Below, piece after piece: positions 33,543-42,879 of a stretch of 64,000 nucleotides of DNA (within the stretch, counting starts at the first letter, position 1; the number at the start of each line of letters is the position of its first letter). Source of the stretch: Luteibacter sp. (GTDB lineage Bacteria; Pseudomonadota; Gammaproteobacteria; Xanthomonadales; Rhodanobacteraceae). The stretch lies in NCBI RefSeq assembly GCF_009912395.1, contig NZ_WNDO01000012.1, forward strand, positions 96,101-160,100, written 5' to 3'. The position numbers and the translations under genes were made by a program. A model generated the notes under the pieces. That model saw only the letters and a list, made by a program, of their open reading frames with translations. It searched no databases and was not told the origin of the DNA.

Positions 33543-36500
33543 GTGAATCGTTCAGTAGCCTTGTTCATGAGGCGCGTCGCCAGTGCGACGCGCCTTTTGT
33601 TTGCCGTCTCGCGTCGCCTCGCGGCAGCGAGGATCGCCATGCTCGCCACGCTGGTGTTCGTCACCGGAAACGTGGCGGCCGAACAGGTCGCACAGCCCCG
33701 CCAGGGGGCGACGACGAGCGACGCCACGGTGTCCGTCGGCAAAGACAAGCCGTCCGCCACGAAGAAAGCGAAAAAAGCATCCACGGACGAGGACGACACG
33801 GAGACGTCCGCGACCACGGCCAGTGCCAAAGACGACGCGCCAGTGACGGCATCGATAAGCGGCGTCAATACGCTCGCGCCGCAAGCCAGTGGCCGGGCGG
33901 TGTTTACCTCGACACCCTTGATGGCGACCAACATGGCGACGCCGCAAGCCTTCGGCCCATCGATCATCGCACCCGGCGATCCGCGTTATCCGTTGCCTGC
34001 CGAGCCGTTTCGCGCCGGCCTTATCCTCGGCTCGGGCGGTCTCGTCGCGCCATCGAATACCGCGCTCGCGCCGACGATTACCTCGTTGCTCAATCCCAGC
34101 TCGCAGTTCATCAACAGCGGCGCGCTGAACCTCAACACGGTGAACATTACCAGCACCTTCCAGAGCCTCGGCATCGGCGCGGCCAACCTGGTCAACCTCA
34201 CGCCCACCTCGACGGCGATCAACGGCACGTTGTTGGGACAGAATCAGCACCTGACCCTGTTGGGTGGCGTCACGTCCGACAGCTACATCACCAACATCAA
34301 TCGCGGTACCGACAACTTCGGCAATGGCCCGCTCGGCGGCATTCTGCTGCCTGGTGGCTCGCCGGCATGGTCAGCGGATTGCGCGAGTCTCCTGGGTATT
34401 CCGCTGGCCCGCTGCTGGGCGGTGAACCCCGCGCAGGACAACCAGGTGATCGTCGGCGACAGGGCGACGGCCAATGGCTCCCAGGAAGTGGTGATCGGTC
34501 GTGGCGCGAGCCATACCTTGCCCAGCGAAGACGCCAACTCGGTTTTCCCGGGCGCAGGCCGCAACGATCCGAACAATCCGTCTGGCGTACCGACTAACGA
34601 CTTCGCCTCGCGCAAGGGCAACTCGGTGGTGATCGGCGATAGCGCGGCGGGTACGGCGAATGCGCAGACGATCCTCGGCGCGAATGCGACGTCGACCCAG
34701 GTCAACAGCGTGGTGCTCGGCAACGCGTCGCTCGGCGATCGCGCGGCGCAGGCCAGCTACACGCCTTATGGCCTGACCGCGGCGCAGGCTTCAGTCGGTG
34801 CCGTTTCCGTGGGTAGCACCGGCAACGAGCGCCAGATCGCCCACGTGGCGGCCGGCAGCGACAACTACGATGCGGTCAACGTCCTCCAGTTGAAGGGAGC
34901 GCTCGCGGGCATCGGCGCGCTGGATCTGCTCGCCGTCACCTACGATCCCGATGCCAACGGCTTGCCGACCAATTCCATCACGCTCAAAGGCACCGGTACC
35001 GGTACGGTGGGCTTGCACAACCTGGCACCCGCCGCGCTCAGTGCGACGAGCACGGATGCCGTTAACGGCACGCAGCTCAACACGACCAACCAGGCGGTGG
35101 CGACGTACTTCGGCGGCACCACGACGGCGAACGGCGCGGGTGTGTTCACGGCACCGACGTTCAACACGCCCGCGATCAGCACCACCGGTGTCGTCACCCC
35201 CGGTACGGCGAACAACGTCACCACGGCCTTCAGCACCGTGGGTACCTCGCTTACCGCGCTAAACACGCAGATCGCCAACATCACGGCCGGTACGCTCCCG
35301 TACCTGAAGATCAATTCCACCGGTGCGCCGAGCACGGCGACAGGCGTCGATGGCATCGCACTCGGTGCGGGCGCTTCCGCAGGCAACGCCAACAGCCTTG
35401 CCCTCGGTGCGGGATCGACGACGACCGTCGGTGCGCAGACGGGCTATACGGCCATCGGTATCGCCACGCCGCAGAGTTCGCTCGGCGAGGTCGCCATCGG
35501 TACGCGCAAAATCACGGGCCTTGCGGCGGGCAGTGCCGCGACCGACGCGGTGAACGTTGCGCAGCTCACCGGTGTGAGCAATACGGTGACCTCGCTCGGC
35601 AAACTGGCTGTTCTCTACGACGCGGATGGCGCCGGTAACGCGCTCAACCATGTCAGCCTCGTCGGCGCAGGTGGCGGCACCGTCGGGCTCGGCAATCTCG
35701 GCCCCGCCGCGCTCAGCGCCACCAGCACGGACGCGGTGAACGGCACGCAACTCAACACCACCAACCAGGCCGTTGCGACGTTCTTCGGCGGAACGACCAC
35801 GGCAAATGGTGCCGGCGTGTTCACGGCGCCCACCTTCAACGCACCGTCGATCAGCAGCACAGGTGTCGTCACCCCTGGCACGGCGAGCGATGTCACCACG
35901 GCGTTCAGCCGGGTGGGTGGTTCGCTCACCGCACTGAACACGCAGATATCCAACATCACGGCGGGCAGCCTGCCGTACCTGAAGATCAACTCCACGGGTG
36001 CGCCCAGCACGGCGACGGGCGTCGACGGCATCGCGCTTGGCGCGGGTGCTTCGGCGGGCAACGCGAACAGCCTCGCCCTTGGTGCGGGATCGACGACGAC
36101 GGTCGGTGCGCAGACGGGCTATACGGCAATCGGTATCGCCGCGCCGCAGAGCTCGCTCGGCGAGGTCGCCATCGGCACGCGCAAGCTTACCGGTCTCGCA
36201 GCGGGCAGTGCGGCGACCGATGCGGTGAATGTCGCGCAGCTCACCGGCGTGAACAATGCGGTGACCGCAATCGGCAAGCTCGCGGTGCAGTACGACGCCG
36301 ACGGCGCCGGCAATGCCACCAACCATGTCAGTCTCGTCGGCACCGGTGCGGGCAGCGTCGGGCTCGGCAACCTCGGCGCGGGTGCCGTCACGGCGACGAG
36401 CCTCGACGCCGTCAACGGTACCCAGCTGTTTGGTACCAATACGACGCTGGCCGGATACCTCGGCGCCGGTGCATCGTTCACGGGTGGCGTGTTCACGCCG

Positions 36501-39500
36501 CCTGCGTTCTCCATCGGCAGCATCGATCTCGCGGGCAACGTCACACGCAGCACCTACGGCACCGTGGGCGCCGCGCTGTCCCAGCTCGACACGTCGGTGG
36601 GCAACGTGAATACACGCCTGAACGCGTTGAGCGGCGCCGATTACCTGGCAGTGAATTCCACGGCCGCGCTGCCGACTGCGACGGGCGCGGAGGGCATCGC
36701 CATTGGCGGTGCCGCGACGGCGGTAGGGGCCAGTGGCGTCGCGATCGGTAACGGTGCGTCGGCGAACAATGCCAACAGCGTCGCGATCGGTGCGGGCTCG
36801 GTAACCACCGTGGGTGCGCAGACAGGCTATGTGGGTTATGGGCTGGCCGCACCGCAGACCTCGCTTGGCGAGGTCAATGTGGGTACGCGCAAGATTACGG
36901 GTGTCGCCGCGGGCAGCATTCCCACTGACGCCGTCAACGTCGCGCAGCTGTCTTCCGTGGGCGCAACCGTCACCGCCTGGGCAGGCGGCGGCGCGACCTA
37001 CGATGCGGCGACCGGTACCTTCACCGCGCCCCTGTACGCGCTGGGTACGGTCAACGGCGACGGCACGGTCACGGCCGGCAACTACGGCTCGACGGGCGGC
37101 GCCCTGTCCTCCGTAAACACCTCGCTGGGCAATCTCAATACGCGCCTCAACGCGCTCAGTGGTGCCTCCGGTTACGTCAAGGTCAACTCCACGGCCGCCG
37201 CCGCAACGGCAACCGGTGCCGAATCCGTGGCCATTGGCGGTGCATCGGTCGCCTCGGTGGGCAACGCCATCGCCATCGGCAATGGCGCGTCGGCGACCAA
37301 CGCGAACAGCATCGCGCTGGGTAGTGGGGCGGCGACCACCGTGGGCGCGCAAACGGGATACACCGCCTACGGCATCGTCGCGCCGCAGACTTCCAGTGGC
37401 GAGTTGAACCTCGGCAATCGCAAGATCACCGGCGTGGCCCCGGGCACGCTGGATACCGACGCGGCGAACGTCCAGCAACTGCGTGCCGTGAGCGGCGACG
37501 TGGGCGCGCTTGGCCGGCTGGCCGTGCGCTACGACGACGACGGTGCGGGTAACCCCACCAACAACATCACCCTCACAGGTACGGGAACGGGTACGGTCGG
37601 CATCCACAACGTCGCACCGGGCGCGCTCAGCGCGACGAGCCACGACGCGGTCAACGGCACCCAGCTCAACACCACCAACCAGGCCGTAGCCACGATCCTG
37701 GGCGGCGGCACGACGGTGGACGCTGGCGGCAACTTCACCGGCCCGACCTATGCGGTGCCCGTCATCGGTACGGATGGCAGCAACACGCCGGGCACGGCCG
37801 GTACGGTCGGCGGCGCATTGACGACCCTTGGCGACTCGCTAGGCAACGTGAACACGCGTATCTCGTCGCTGTATACCGGTGGCCTGAAGTACGTGCAGGT
37901 CAACTCCACAGCCGCCGCAGCGACGGCGACGGGCGCCGAAGGCATCGCCATCGGTGGCGGCGCGACGGCAGCTAACGCGAACAGCGTCGCGCTGGGCGGC
38001 AACTCCGCGACCACCGTCGGTGCTCGCACGAACTACACCGCTTACGCGTTGACCGCGCCGCAGAATTCCACCGGAGAAGTGAACATCGGCAATCGCCAGC
38101 TCACGGGCGTCGCCGCGGGCTTCGCCGATGGCGATGCGGTGAACGTGGCGCAGCTGCGCGCGGTGAACGACAACATTGGCCAGGCGACCGCGGCGTCGGT
38201 TACCTACGATCTCGGCGCGGGAGGGACCAAGCTCAACCACATCACCTTGACGGGTGGCACGGCCGGCGCCGTCGGTATCGGCAACCTGGCGAACGGCGCG
38301 GTGGCGGCAGGCAGCCTGGATGCGGTGAATGGCAGCCAGCTGTTCGCATCGAACAGCGCCATGGTGGGCTTCTTCGGTGCCGGGGCCGCGTTCGATCCAG
38401 CGACCGCCGTCTTCACGGCGCCGGCGTTCGCCCTGCGTCCGGTGGATGCGAGCGGCAATGTGTCGACGGCCAGCTACGGCAACGTCGGCGCCGCCTTCAG
38501 CTCCCTCGATGGCTCGGTGAACGTGCTCAACGCACGCGTCAACAGCCTCGCCTCCGGCCTGAACTCGCCGTATCTGGCCGTGACCTCCACCCAAGCGCCC
38601 GCACAGGCCACGGGAACGGAAAGCGTCGCGATCGGCGGTGGCACGGTGGCATCGGCCGCCGACGCCGTGGCATACGGCTCGCAGGCGCAGGCCGTTGCAA
38701 CGGGTGCCAGCGCGCTTGGCGTGGGTTCGCAGGCCAGCGTGGCCGGCGCGGTCGCGCTGGGCTCGGGTTCGGTGGCTAGCCGCACGGGCAGCGGCACGGA
38801 AGCCTATAGCGGCGTCGCCATTCCCGCGCAGGGCGCGGTATCGGTGGGCAGCACCGGCAGTGAACGGCAGATCGTCAACGTGGCGGGTGGTACGGCCGAC
38901 ACCGACGCGGTGAACCTGCGCCAGCTTCGCGCGGTGGCCAACCTGGCCGGCAGCATCGGCGCCTCGTCCGTGCAATACGACGATGCCACGCATACCAGTG
39001 TCACCCTCAACGCGGGCGGGGCGGCCGCGCGCATCGGCAACGTTGCCGCCGGCAGCATCGCCCAGGCCAGTGCCGACGCCATCACGGGCGGACAGCTGTG
39101 GAACTGGACGCAGAATGCCGGTAACTCCTTCAGCAATATCGCGCTGTACAACAGCATCCTCGCGTTGCAGCAGGGCAGTGGCGGCACGGGTAACGGTGCA
39201 CTGAGCGTCAATAACAGCAACAACCTACCCAATGCCGCGTCGGCGGGCGGCAACAGCGTGGCGGTGGGCGCGGGCGCGAGCTCGGCGTCGGCCAACAGCA
39301 CGGTCGTCGGCAACGGCGCCCAGGCCACGGCCAACAACGCGGTGGCGCTCGGCCAGGGTTCGGTGGCGGATCGGGCCAACACCGTTTCGGTGGGCAGCAA
39401 GGGTGCGGAACGGCAGATCGCCAACGTCGCGGCGGGTACCGCCGATACCGACGCGGCGAATGTGAGCCAGGTGAACGCGGTTCGTGCGGCGGGCGTCCAC

Positions 39501-39941
39501 TACGATACGCGCGCGGATGGAAGCGTCGACTACGGCAACGTCAGCCTCGGCGCGGCGGGCACCCCGGCGGTCGTCCACAACGTCGCCGCGGGTACCGCCA
39601 CGACCGACGCCGCCAACATCGGCCAGCTCAACCAGGTGGCCGACTGGTCGCGTAGCTACACCGACCAGCGCGTCAACGCCATGAACCGCGACATCCAGAA
39701 CGCCAACAACCGGGCCAGCGCGGGTGTCGCCTCGGCGATGGCGATGGCGGGTTTGCCGCAGGCGACCACGCCAGGGCGTAACATGGCGGCCATAGCGGGC
39801 GGCACGTTCCGCGGCGAGTCGAGCATCGCGGTCGGCTTGTCCACGGTCAGCGACGGCGGCGGCTGGGTCTACAAGCTCAGCGGCACGGCCAATTCGCGAG
39901 GCGATGCCGGATTCAGTGTGGGCGCAGGCATGGAGTGGTGA
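33543..39941 (+). CDS. YadA-type trimeric autotransporter adhesin
   Basis: 2132 residues from a GTG with GGGGGA six bases upstream. Domains: an extended signal peptide (about 1-47, with a basic start and a hydrophobic core AMLATLVFVTGNVAA); a Lys/Thr/Asp-rich low-complexity stretch (about 55-100); a head with YadA-like repeats (VVIGDSAAGTANAQTILGAN, NSVALG types); then a long alternation of head blocks and neck motifs of the form DAVNVAQL or DAVNGTQL, about 15 in all; and a C-terminal coiled coil and YadA anchor (DWSRSYTDQRVNAMNRDIQN ... FSVGAGMEW). The last 80 residues form the trimeric outer-membrane barrel. Surface adhesion, autoaggregation or biofilm is the usual role. The large antisense frames over it come from the repetitive GC-rich composition. 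Confidence 0.95.
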   Translation: MNRSVALFMRRVASATRLLFAVSRRLAAARIAMLATLVFVTGNVAAEQVAQPRQGATTSDATVSVGKDKPSATKKAKKASTDEDDTETSATTASAKDDAPVTASISGVNTLAPQASGRAVFTSTPLMATNMATPQAFGPSIIAPGDPRYPLPAEPFRAGLILGSGGLVAPSNTALAPTITSLLNPSSQFINSGALNLNTVNITSTFQSLGIGAANLVNLTPTSTAINGTLLGQNQHLTLLGGVTSDSYITNINRGTDNFGNGPLGGILLPGGSPAWSADCASLLGIPLARCWAVNPAQDNQVIVGDRATANGSQEVVIGRGASHTLPSEDANSVFPGAGRNDPNNPSGVPTNDFASRKGNSVVIGDSAAGTANAQTILGANATSTQVNSVVLGNASLGDRAAQASYTPYGLTAAQASVGAVSVGSTGNERQIAHVAAGSDNYDAVNVLQLKGALAGIGALDLLAVTYDPDANGLPTNSITLKGTGTGTVGLHNLAPAALSATSTDAVNGTQLNTTNQAVATYFGGTTTANGAGVFTAPTFNTPAISTTGVVTPGTANNVTTAFSTVGTSLTALNTQIANITAGTLPYLKINSTGAPSTATGVDGIALGAGASAGNANSLALGAGSTTTVGAQTGYTAIGIATPQSSLGEVAIGTRKITGLAAGSAATDAVNVAQLTGVSNTVTSLGKLAVLYDADGAGNALNHVSLVGAGGGTVGLGNLGPAALSATSTDAVNGTQLNTTNQAVATFFGGTTTANGAGVFTAPTFNAPSISSTGVVTPGTASDVTTAFSRVGGSLTALNTQISNITAGSLPYLKINSTGAPSTATGVDGIALGAGASAGNANSLALGAGSTTTVGAQTGYTAIGIAAPQSSLGEVAIGTRKLTGLAAGSAATDAVNVAQLTGVNNAVTAIGKLAVQYDADGAGNATNHVSLVGTGAGSVGLGNLGAGAVTATSLDAVNGTQLFGTNTTLAGYLGAGASFTGGVFTPPAFSIGSIDLAGNVTRSTYGTVGAALSQLDTSVGNVNTRLNALSGADYLAVNSTAALPTATGAEGIAIGGAATAVGASGVAIGNGASANNANSVAIGAGSVTTVGAQTGYVGYGLAAPQTSLGEVNVGTRKITGVAAGSIPTDAVNVAQLSSVGATVTAWAGGGATYDAATGTFTAPLYALGTVNGDGTVTAGNYGSTGGALSSVNTSLGNLNTRLNALSGASGYVKVNSTAAAATATGAESVAIGGASVASVGNAIAIGNGASATNANSIALGSGAATTVGAQTGYTAYGIVAPQTSSGELNLGNRKITGVAPGTLDTDAANVQQLRAVSGDVGALGRLAVRYDDDGAGNPTNNITLTGTGTGTVGIHNVAPGALSATSHDAVNGTQLNTTNQAVATILGGGTTVDAGGNFTGPTYAVPVIGTDGSNTPGTAGTVGGALTTLGDSLGNVNTRISSLYTGGLKYVQVNSTAAAATATGAEGIAIGGGATAANANSVALGGNSATTVGARTNYTAYALTAPQNSTGEVNIGNRQLTGVAAGFADGDAVNVAQLRAVNDNIGQATAASVTYDLGAGGTKLNHITLTGGTAGAVGIGNLANGAVAAGSLDAVNGSQLFASNSAMVGFFGAGAAFDPATAVFTAPAFALRPVDASGNVSTASYGNVGAAFSSLDGSVNVLNARVNSLASGLNSPYLAVTSTQAPAQATGTESVAIGGGTVASAADAVAYGSQAQAVATGASALGVGSQASVAGAVALGSGSVASRTGSGTEAYSGVAIPAQGAVSVGSTGSERQIVNVAGGTADTDAVNLRQLRAVANLAGSIGASSVQYDDATHTSVTLNAGGAAARIGNVAAGSIAQASADAITGGQLWNWTQNAGNSFSNIALYNSILALQQGSGGTGNGALSVNNSNNLPNAASAGGNSVAVGAGASSASANSTVVGNGAQATANNAVALGQGSVADRANTVSVGSKGAERQIANVAAGTADTDAANVSQVNAVRAAGVHYDTRADGSVDYGNVSLGAAGTPAVVHNVAAGTATTDAANIGQLNQVADWSRSYTDQRVNAMNRDIQNANNRASAGVASAMAMAGLPQATTPGRNMAAIAGGTFRGESSIAVGLSTVSDGGGWVYKLSGTANSRGDAGFSVGAGMEW
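34927..36279 (+). repeat. Two near-identical 225-residue tandem modules inside the adhesin
   Basis: Module 1 (34927-about 35604) and module 2 (about 35605-36279) encode almost the same sequence, including LNTTNQAVAT, FGGTTTANGAGVFTAPTFN and STGAPSTATGVDGIALGAGA. Many DNA differences are silent, which points to protein-level conservation and not very recent duplication. Three further, more diverged modules follow to about 38.6 kb. Confidence 0.82.
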
Positions 39942-40039
39942 TGATGGAACAAGGGGCGACACGATCCGAACCGGTCAACTTCGGGTTGCCTTCATCGGGG
40001 CGTAGCGGTATTGGTATGGCCGGTCACATTTTGCCAGTC

Positions 40040-41005
40040 ATGCCGAAACGTCTCGATATACGGCTCATCGCTCCATCCGGATACGCGGAAGACCGCGCCG
40101 CCTGCCAACGTGGCATCGAACGCCTGCAGGCGGCCGGCCACACCATCCTCGGGGATGGCGTGGTCGATCGCGTGGCGCTCCGCTTCGCGGGCAGCGACGC
40201 GGAGCGCGCCGCTGACATCAACGCCCTGGCCGATCCCGACACCGCCTTGCCTGACGTGGCGATGGCCATCTGCGGCGGCTACGGCGCCATCGCCCTCCTC
40301 GAGGACATCGATTACGCAGGGCTCGCGGCGCGTTTCCGTGAATCGTCCTGCGTGTTCGTCGGCCACGGCGACTTCACCGCCATCCAGTGCGCGCTTCATG
40401 CGAAAGCCGGCATCGGTTCCCTGCATGGCCCGATGCTGGTGCCCGACTTCGGCCCCGCCTACCTGCGCGAAAGTACCTGGCGTCATTTCTGGCAGACCAT
40501 CCAGGAGCCGCGCACGGAGATGGGCTGGATCTGCACCGAGCCCCAGCCCGACGTGCAGGTGGAAGGCACGCTGTGGGGCGGCAACCTGTCCGCCCTGTGC
40601 AGTCTCCTGGGCACCCCGTACCTACCGTCGTTCGATGGCGGCATCCTCTACCTCGAAGAGACCGGCGAGCAGGCGTACCGCGTCGAACGCATGCTTTACG
40701 AGTTGAAGCTCGCCGGTGTGCTCGATCGGCAGCGCGCCATCCTGTTGGGCGGCTTGGGCGGGCAGCGGGTCAGCGAATACGACAACGGCTACGATCTCGA
40801 CCACGCGCTGGAGCGGTTCCGCAGGATCTGCGACGTGCCGATGCTCCGCGGCCTCGTCTTCGGCCATGGTCCGGACAAGTGGACGATTCCCTTCGGTGCG
40901 AAGGGCATGCTGAGGGTGGTGGGAGGAACGGCGACGCTTTCCGCGTTTGGCTATGCGCATACCGGCATGACCGGCGCCGGAGCGGCACGTCGCGCCGACG
41001 GATGA
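40040..41005 (+). CDS. LD-carboxypeptidase (S66/LdcA) family protein lacking the usual Ser
   Basis: 321 residues from ATG 40040, whose first residues (MPKRLDIRLIAPSGY) align with the E. coli LdcA N-terminus; an ATG at 40016 is possible and no clear ribosome site decides. LdcA cleaves the terminal D-Ala of muropeptide tetrapeptides in the cytoplasm during murein recycling. CGGYGA, EGTLWGGNLSALCSLLGTP (catalytic Glu), YRVERML and FGHGPDKWTIPFG (catalytic His) are all present. The nucleophile motif, normally GHSDFTAIQ, reads GHGDFTAIQ: residue 110 is Gly encoded by GGC. If the base is right the enzyme is probably inactive or altered. It follows the adhesin by about 100 bases. Confidence 0.85.
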   Translation: MPKRLDIRLIAPSGYAEDRAACQRGIERLQAAGHTILGDGVVDRVALRFAGSDAERAADINALADPDTALPDVAMAICGGYGAIALLEDIDYAGLAARFRESSCVFVGHGDFTAIQCALHAKAGIGSLHGPMLVPDFGPAYLRESTWRHFWQTIQEPRTEMGWICTEPQPDVQVEGTLWGGNLSALCSLLGTPYLPSFDGGILYLEETGEQAYRVERMLYELKLAGVLDRQRAILLGGLGGQRVSEYDNGYDLDHALERFRRICDVPMLRGLVFGHGPDKWTIPFGAKGMLRVVGGTATLSAFGYAHTGMTGAGAARRADG

Positions 41006-41079
41006 AGCTGCAAGTATCGAATTTGCAACAATCACGCCAACACCCTTGATCATCAATAACTTACGATTTGCCGTCAGGT

Positions 41080-41106
41080 TCAAGCCCGAGCAGTCCTTGC
41101 CGATAA
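41080..41106 (+). promoter_or_regulatory. Sigma-28 (FliA) promoter of chemoreceptor gene
   Basis: TCAAGCCC, an 11-base spacer and a perfect GCCGATAA match the flagellar sigma-28 consensus TAAAGTTT-N11-GCCGATAA. The -10 ends 33 bases before the methyl-accepting chemotaxis gene start, the classical type of target. Confidence 0.75.
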
Positions 41107-41139
41107 AGGGCAAGCTTTTTCTCTCGGGAGTGATGGGTA

Positions 41140-42780
41140 ATGACGATCAAATGGCGAATCGTGCTGACGATGGCCGGTGCATTGGTGGCGGCCATCGTCA
41201 TCGGCGTCACCGGCCTGGTGGCGCTGGGGCGGACCCAGTCCAGTCTCGAATCGATGTACAAGGACACCTTGATGCCGGTCGTCCATGTGACGAGCGTGCG
41301 GACGGCCCTGCTGGAGCAGCGGGCAGCGCTCAACCGGGCCTTCGTGGTGGCGACACCGGAGGCGGTCGCCGAAGCCCGCAAGCGCGTCGAGGCCATCGGC
41401 GCCACGCGTGACAAGGCCTGGGCAGCCTATTACCCGGCCCTGGTGACCAGCGATGATGAGATGGCGTCGGCCAAGGCGTTCATCGCCGCCCGGCAGGCGG
41501 TAGATCAGCACATGGTGGAGGCGCTGGACAAGGCGGCGGGCGACCGCGCGGCGGCGGTAACCTTCCTCGTCAAGACCATGGCGCCGATCTTCGACGCCGC
41601 GACGGATGAGATCGGCAAGATCGTCGCCGAGAACGAGCGGCAGGCCGACGAGGCCTTCACCGAATCCTCCCAGCGCGAGCAGCGCATCGTGATGTTGACG
41701 GTGGGCGTGCTCGTGGTCGCCGCGATCCTGATCGCCCTTGCGGGTTTCCTCCTTGCCCGTGCGGTGATGGTGCCGCTGCTGCGGGCTCGTGATCTCGCTG
41801 GCAAGATCAGCCAGGGCGATCTCAACCATCACCTGCAGGTCGAGGGTAGCGACGAGCTGAGCGACATGCTCCGTTCGCTGTCCACCATGGACGTGAAGCT
41901 GACCGAGATCGTGGGTCGCGTACGCGACAACGCCCGACAGGTGACGTATGCGGCGCGCGACATTTCGGGCGGTTCCGACGACCTTTCCAGCCGTACCCAG
42001 GAGCAGGCCTCCTCGTTGGAGGAAACCGCTGCGTCGATGGAGGAGATGACCGCCACCGTGCGCGAGAACTTCGAGGGCGCGGAAGTGGCGCGCGACCTCA
42101 CGGCATCCCTGCTGCGCGACGCGACCGCCGGTCATGAGGTTGCCGTGGATGCGGTCGGCGCCATGGAGCAGATCACCGAAGCCAGCCGCAGCGTGGGCGA
42201 GATCGCCGTGCTGATCGACGAAATCGCGTTCCAGACCAACCTGCTGGCGCTCAACGCGGCTGTCGAGGCGGCACGTGCCGGCGAACAGGGCAGGAGATTC
42301 GCGGTGGTGGCTGGCGAAGTGCGTTCGCTCGCCCAGCGCAGCGCCACGGCCGCGCGCGACATCAAGAAACTGATCGGCGAGGCCGCCGATCGCGTCGATA
42401 CGGGCTCCGTGCTCGTGCGTCGCACCGGCGATGCGCTGGCCTTGATCGGCAGCGGGGCCAACAAGGTGTCCGGCATCGTGGGCAATATCGCGGCCGCTTC
42501 GTTGCAGCAATCCGCGGGTATCGAACAGGTCAACAGCGCCGTGACGGCGCTTGACGACGTTACCCAGCAGAACGCGGCGTTGGTGGAAGAAACCAGCGCG
42601 GCCAGCCGGCAGATGCTGGAACTGGCGGAAGAGCTGATGCGTCAGGTGGCCTTCTTCCACATCGATGGCGAGGCCGAGCCCATCGATGCTCCCGTGCGTG
42701 CCCAGCGCCCGATCGCACCGTCGGTGACCCGCGTGGCGCCGAAGGGCGACCATGACGCGGTGGCCTGGCAAGAGTTTTGA
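41140..42780 (+). CDS. Methyl-accepting chemotaxis protein
   Basis: 546-residue inner-membrane chemoreceptor. TM1 is about residues 7-29, followed by a four-helix-bundle (4HB) periplasmic ligand domain, TM2 (about 187-207, [19 protein letters not shown]) and HAMP. The cytoplasmic coiled coil includes a glutamate-rich methylation helix ([17 protein letters not shown]) and the invariant hairpin tip [21 protein letters not shown]. The C-terminus ends AWQEF, fitting the x-W-x-x-F tether for CheR/CheB. The ligand is unknown. It lies downstream of a sigma-28 promoter, so it is part of the late flagellar regulon. Confidence 0.95.
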   Translation: MTIKWRIVLTMAGALVAAIVIGVTGLVALGRTQSSLESMYKDTLMPVVHVTSVRTALLEQRAALNRAFVVATPEAVAEARKRVEAIGATRDKAWAAYYPALVTSDDEMASAKAFIAARQAVDQHMVEALDKAAGDRAAAVTFLVKTMAPIFDAATDEIGKIVAENERQADEAFTESSQREQRIVMLTVGVLVVAAILIALAGFLLARAVMVPLLRARDLAGKISQGDLNHHLQVEGSDELSDMLRSLSTMDVKLTEIVGRVRDNARQVTYAARDISGGSDDLSSRTQEQASSLEETAASMEEMTATVRENFEGAEVARDLTASLLRDATAGHEVAVDAVGAMEQITEASRSVGEIAVLIDEIAFQTNLLALNAAVEAARAGEQGRRFAVVAGEVRSLAQRSATAARDIKKLIGEAADRVDTGSVLVRRTGDALALIGSGANKVSGIVGNIAAASLQQSAGIEQVNSAVTALDDVTQQNAALVEETSAASRQMLELAEELMRQVAFFHIDGEAEPIDAPVRAQRPIAPSVTRVAPKGDHDAVAWQEF

Positions 42781-42786
42781 TCGCGT

Positions 42787-42804
42787 CGGGGCACGGATGC
42801 CCCG
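42787..42804 (+). terminator. Hairpin after chemoreceptor gene
   Basis: CGGGGCA-CGGA-TGCCCCG, a seven-base perfect stem six bases after the stop, followed by TTCATCT. A weak rho-independent terminator at best. Confidence 0.5.
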
Positions 42805-42879
42805 TTCATCTGCCAGCCAGCTACGAAGCGCAGTTCCCGGTAGCCTTCTCGCGCAGGTTTCCCCTTTCGCGACGACACC

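Noticed and set aside
35259..37643. 794-codon minus-strand frame inside the adhesin gene
   Set aside because: It mirrors the repetitive adhesin coding sequence; the Arg/Ala/Thr-rich product has no domain features, and the sense strand is an unmistakable YadA-type protein.
42781..42879. Fluoride riboswitch in front of the ClC gene
   Set aside because: The only structure seen is a short terminator-like hairpin right after the chemoreceptor gene; the conserved riboswitch core is not visible.
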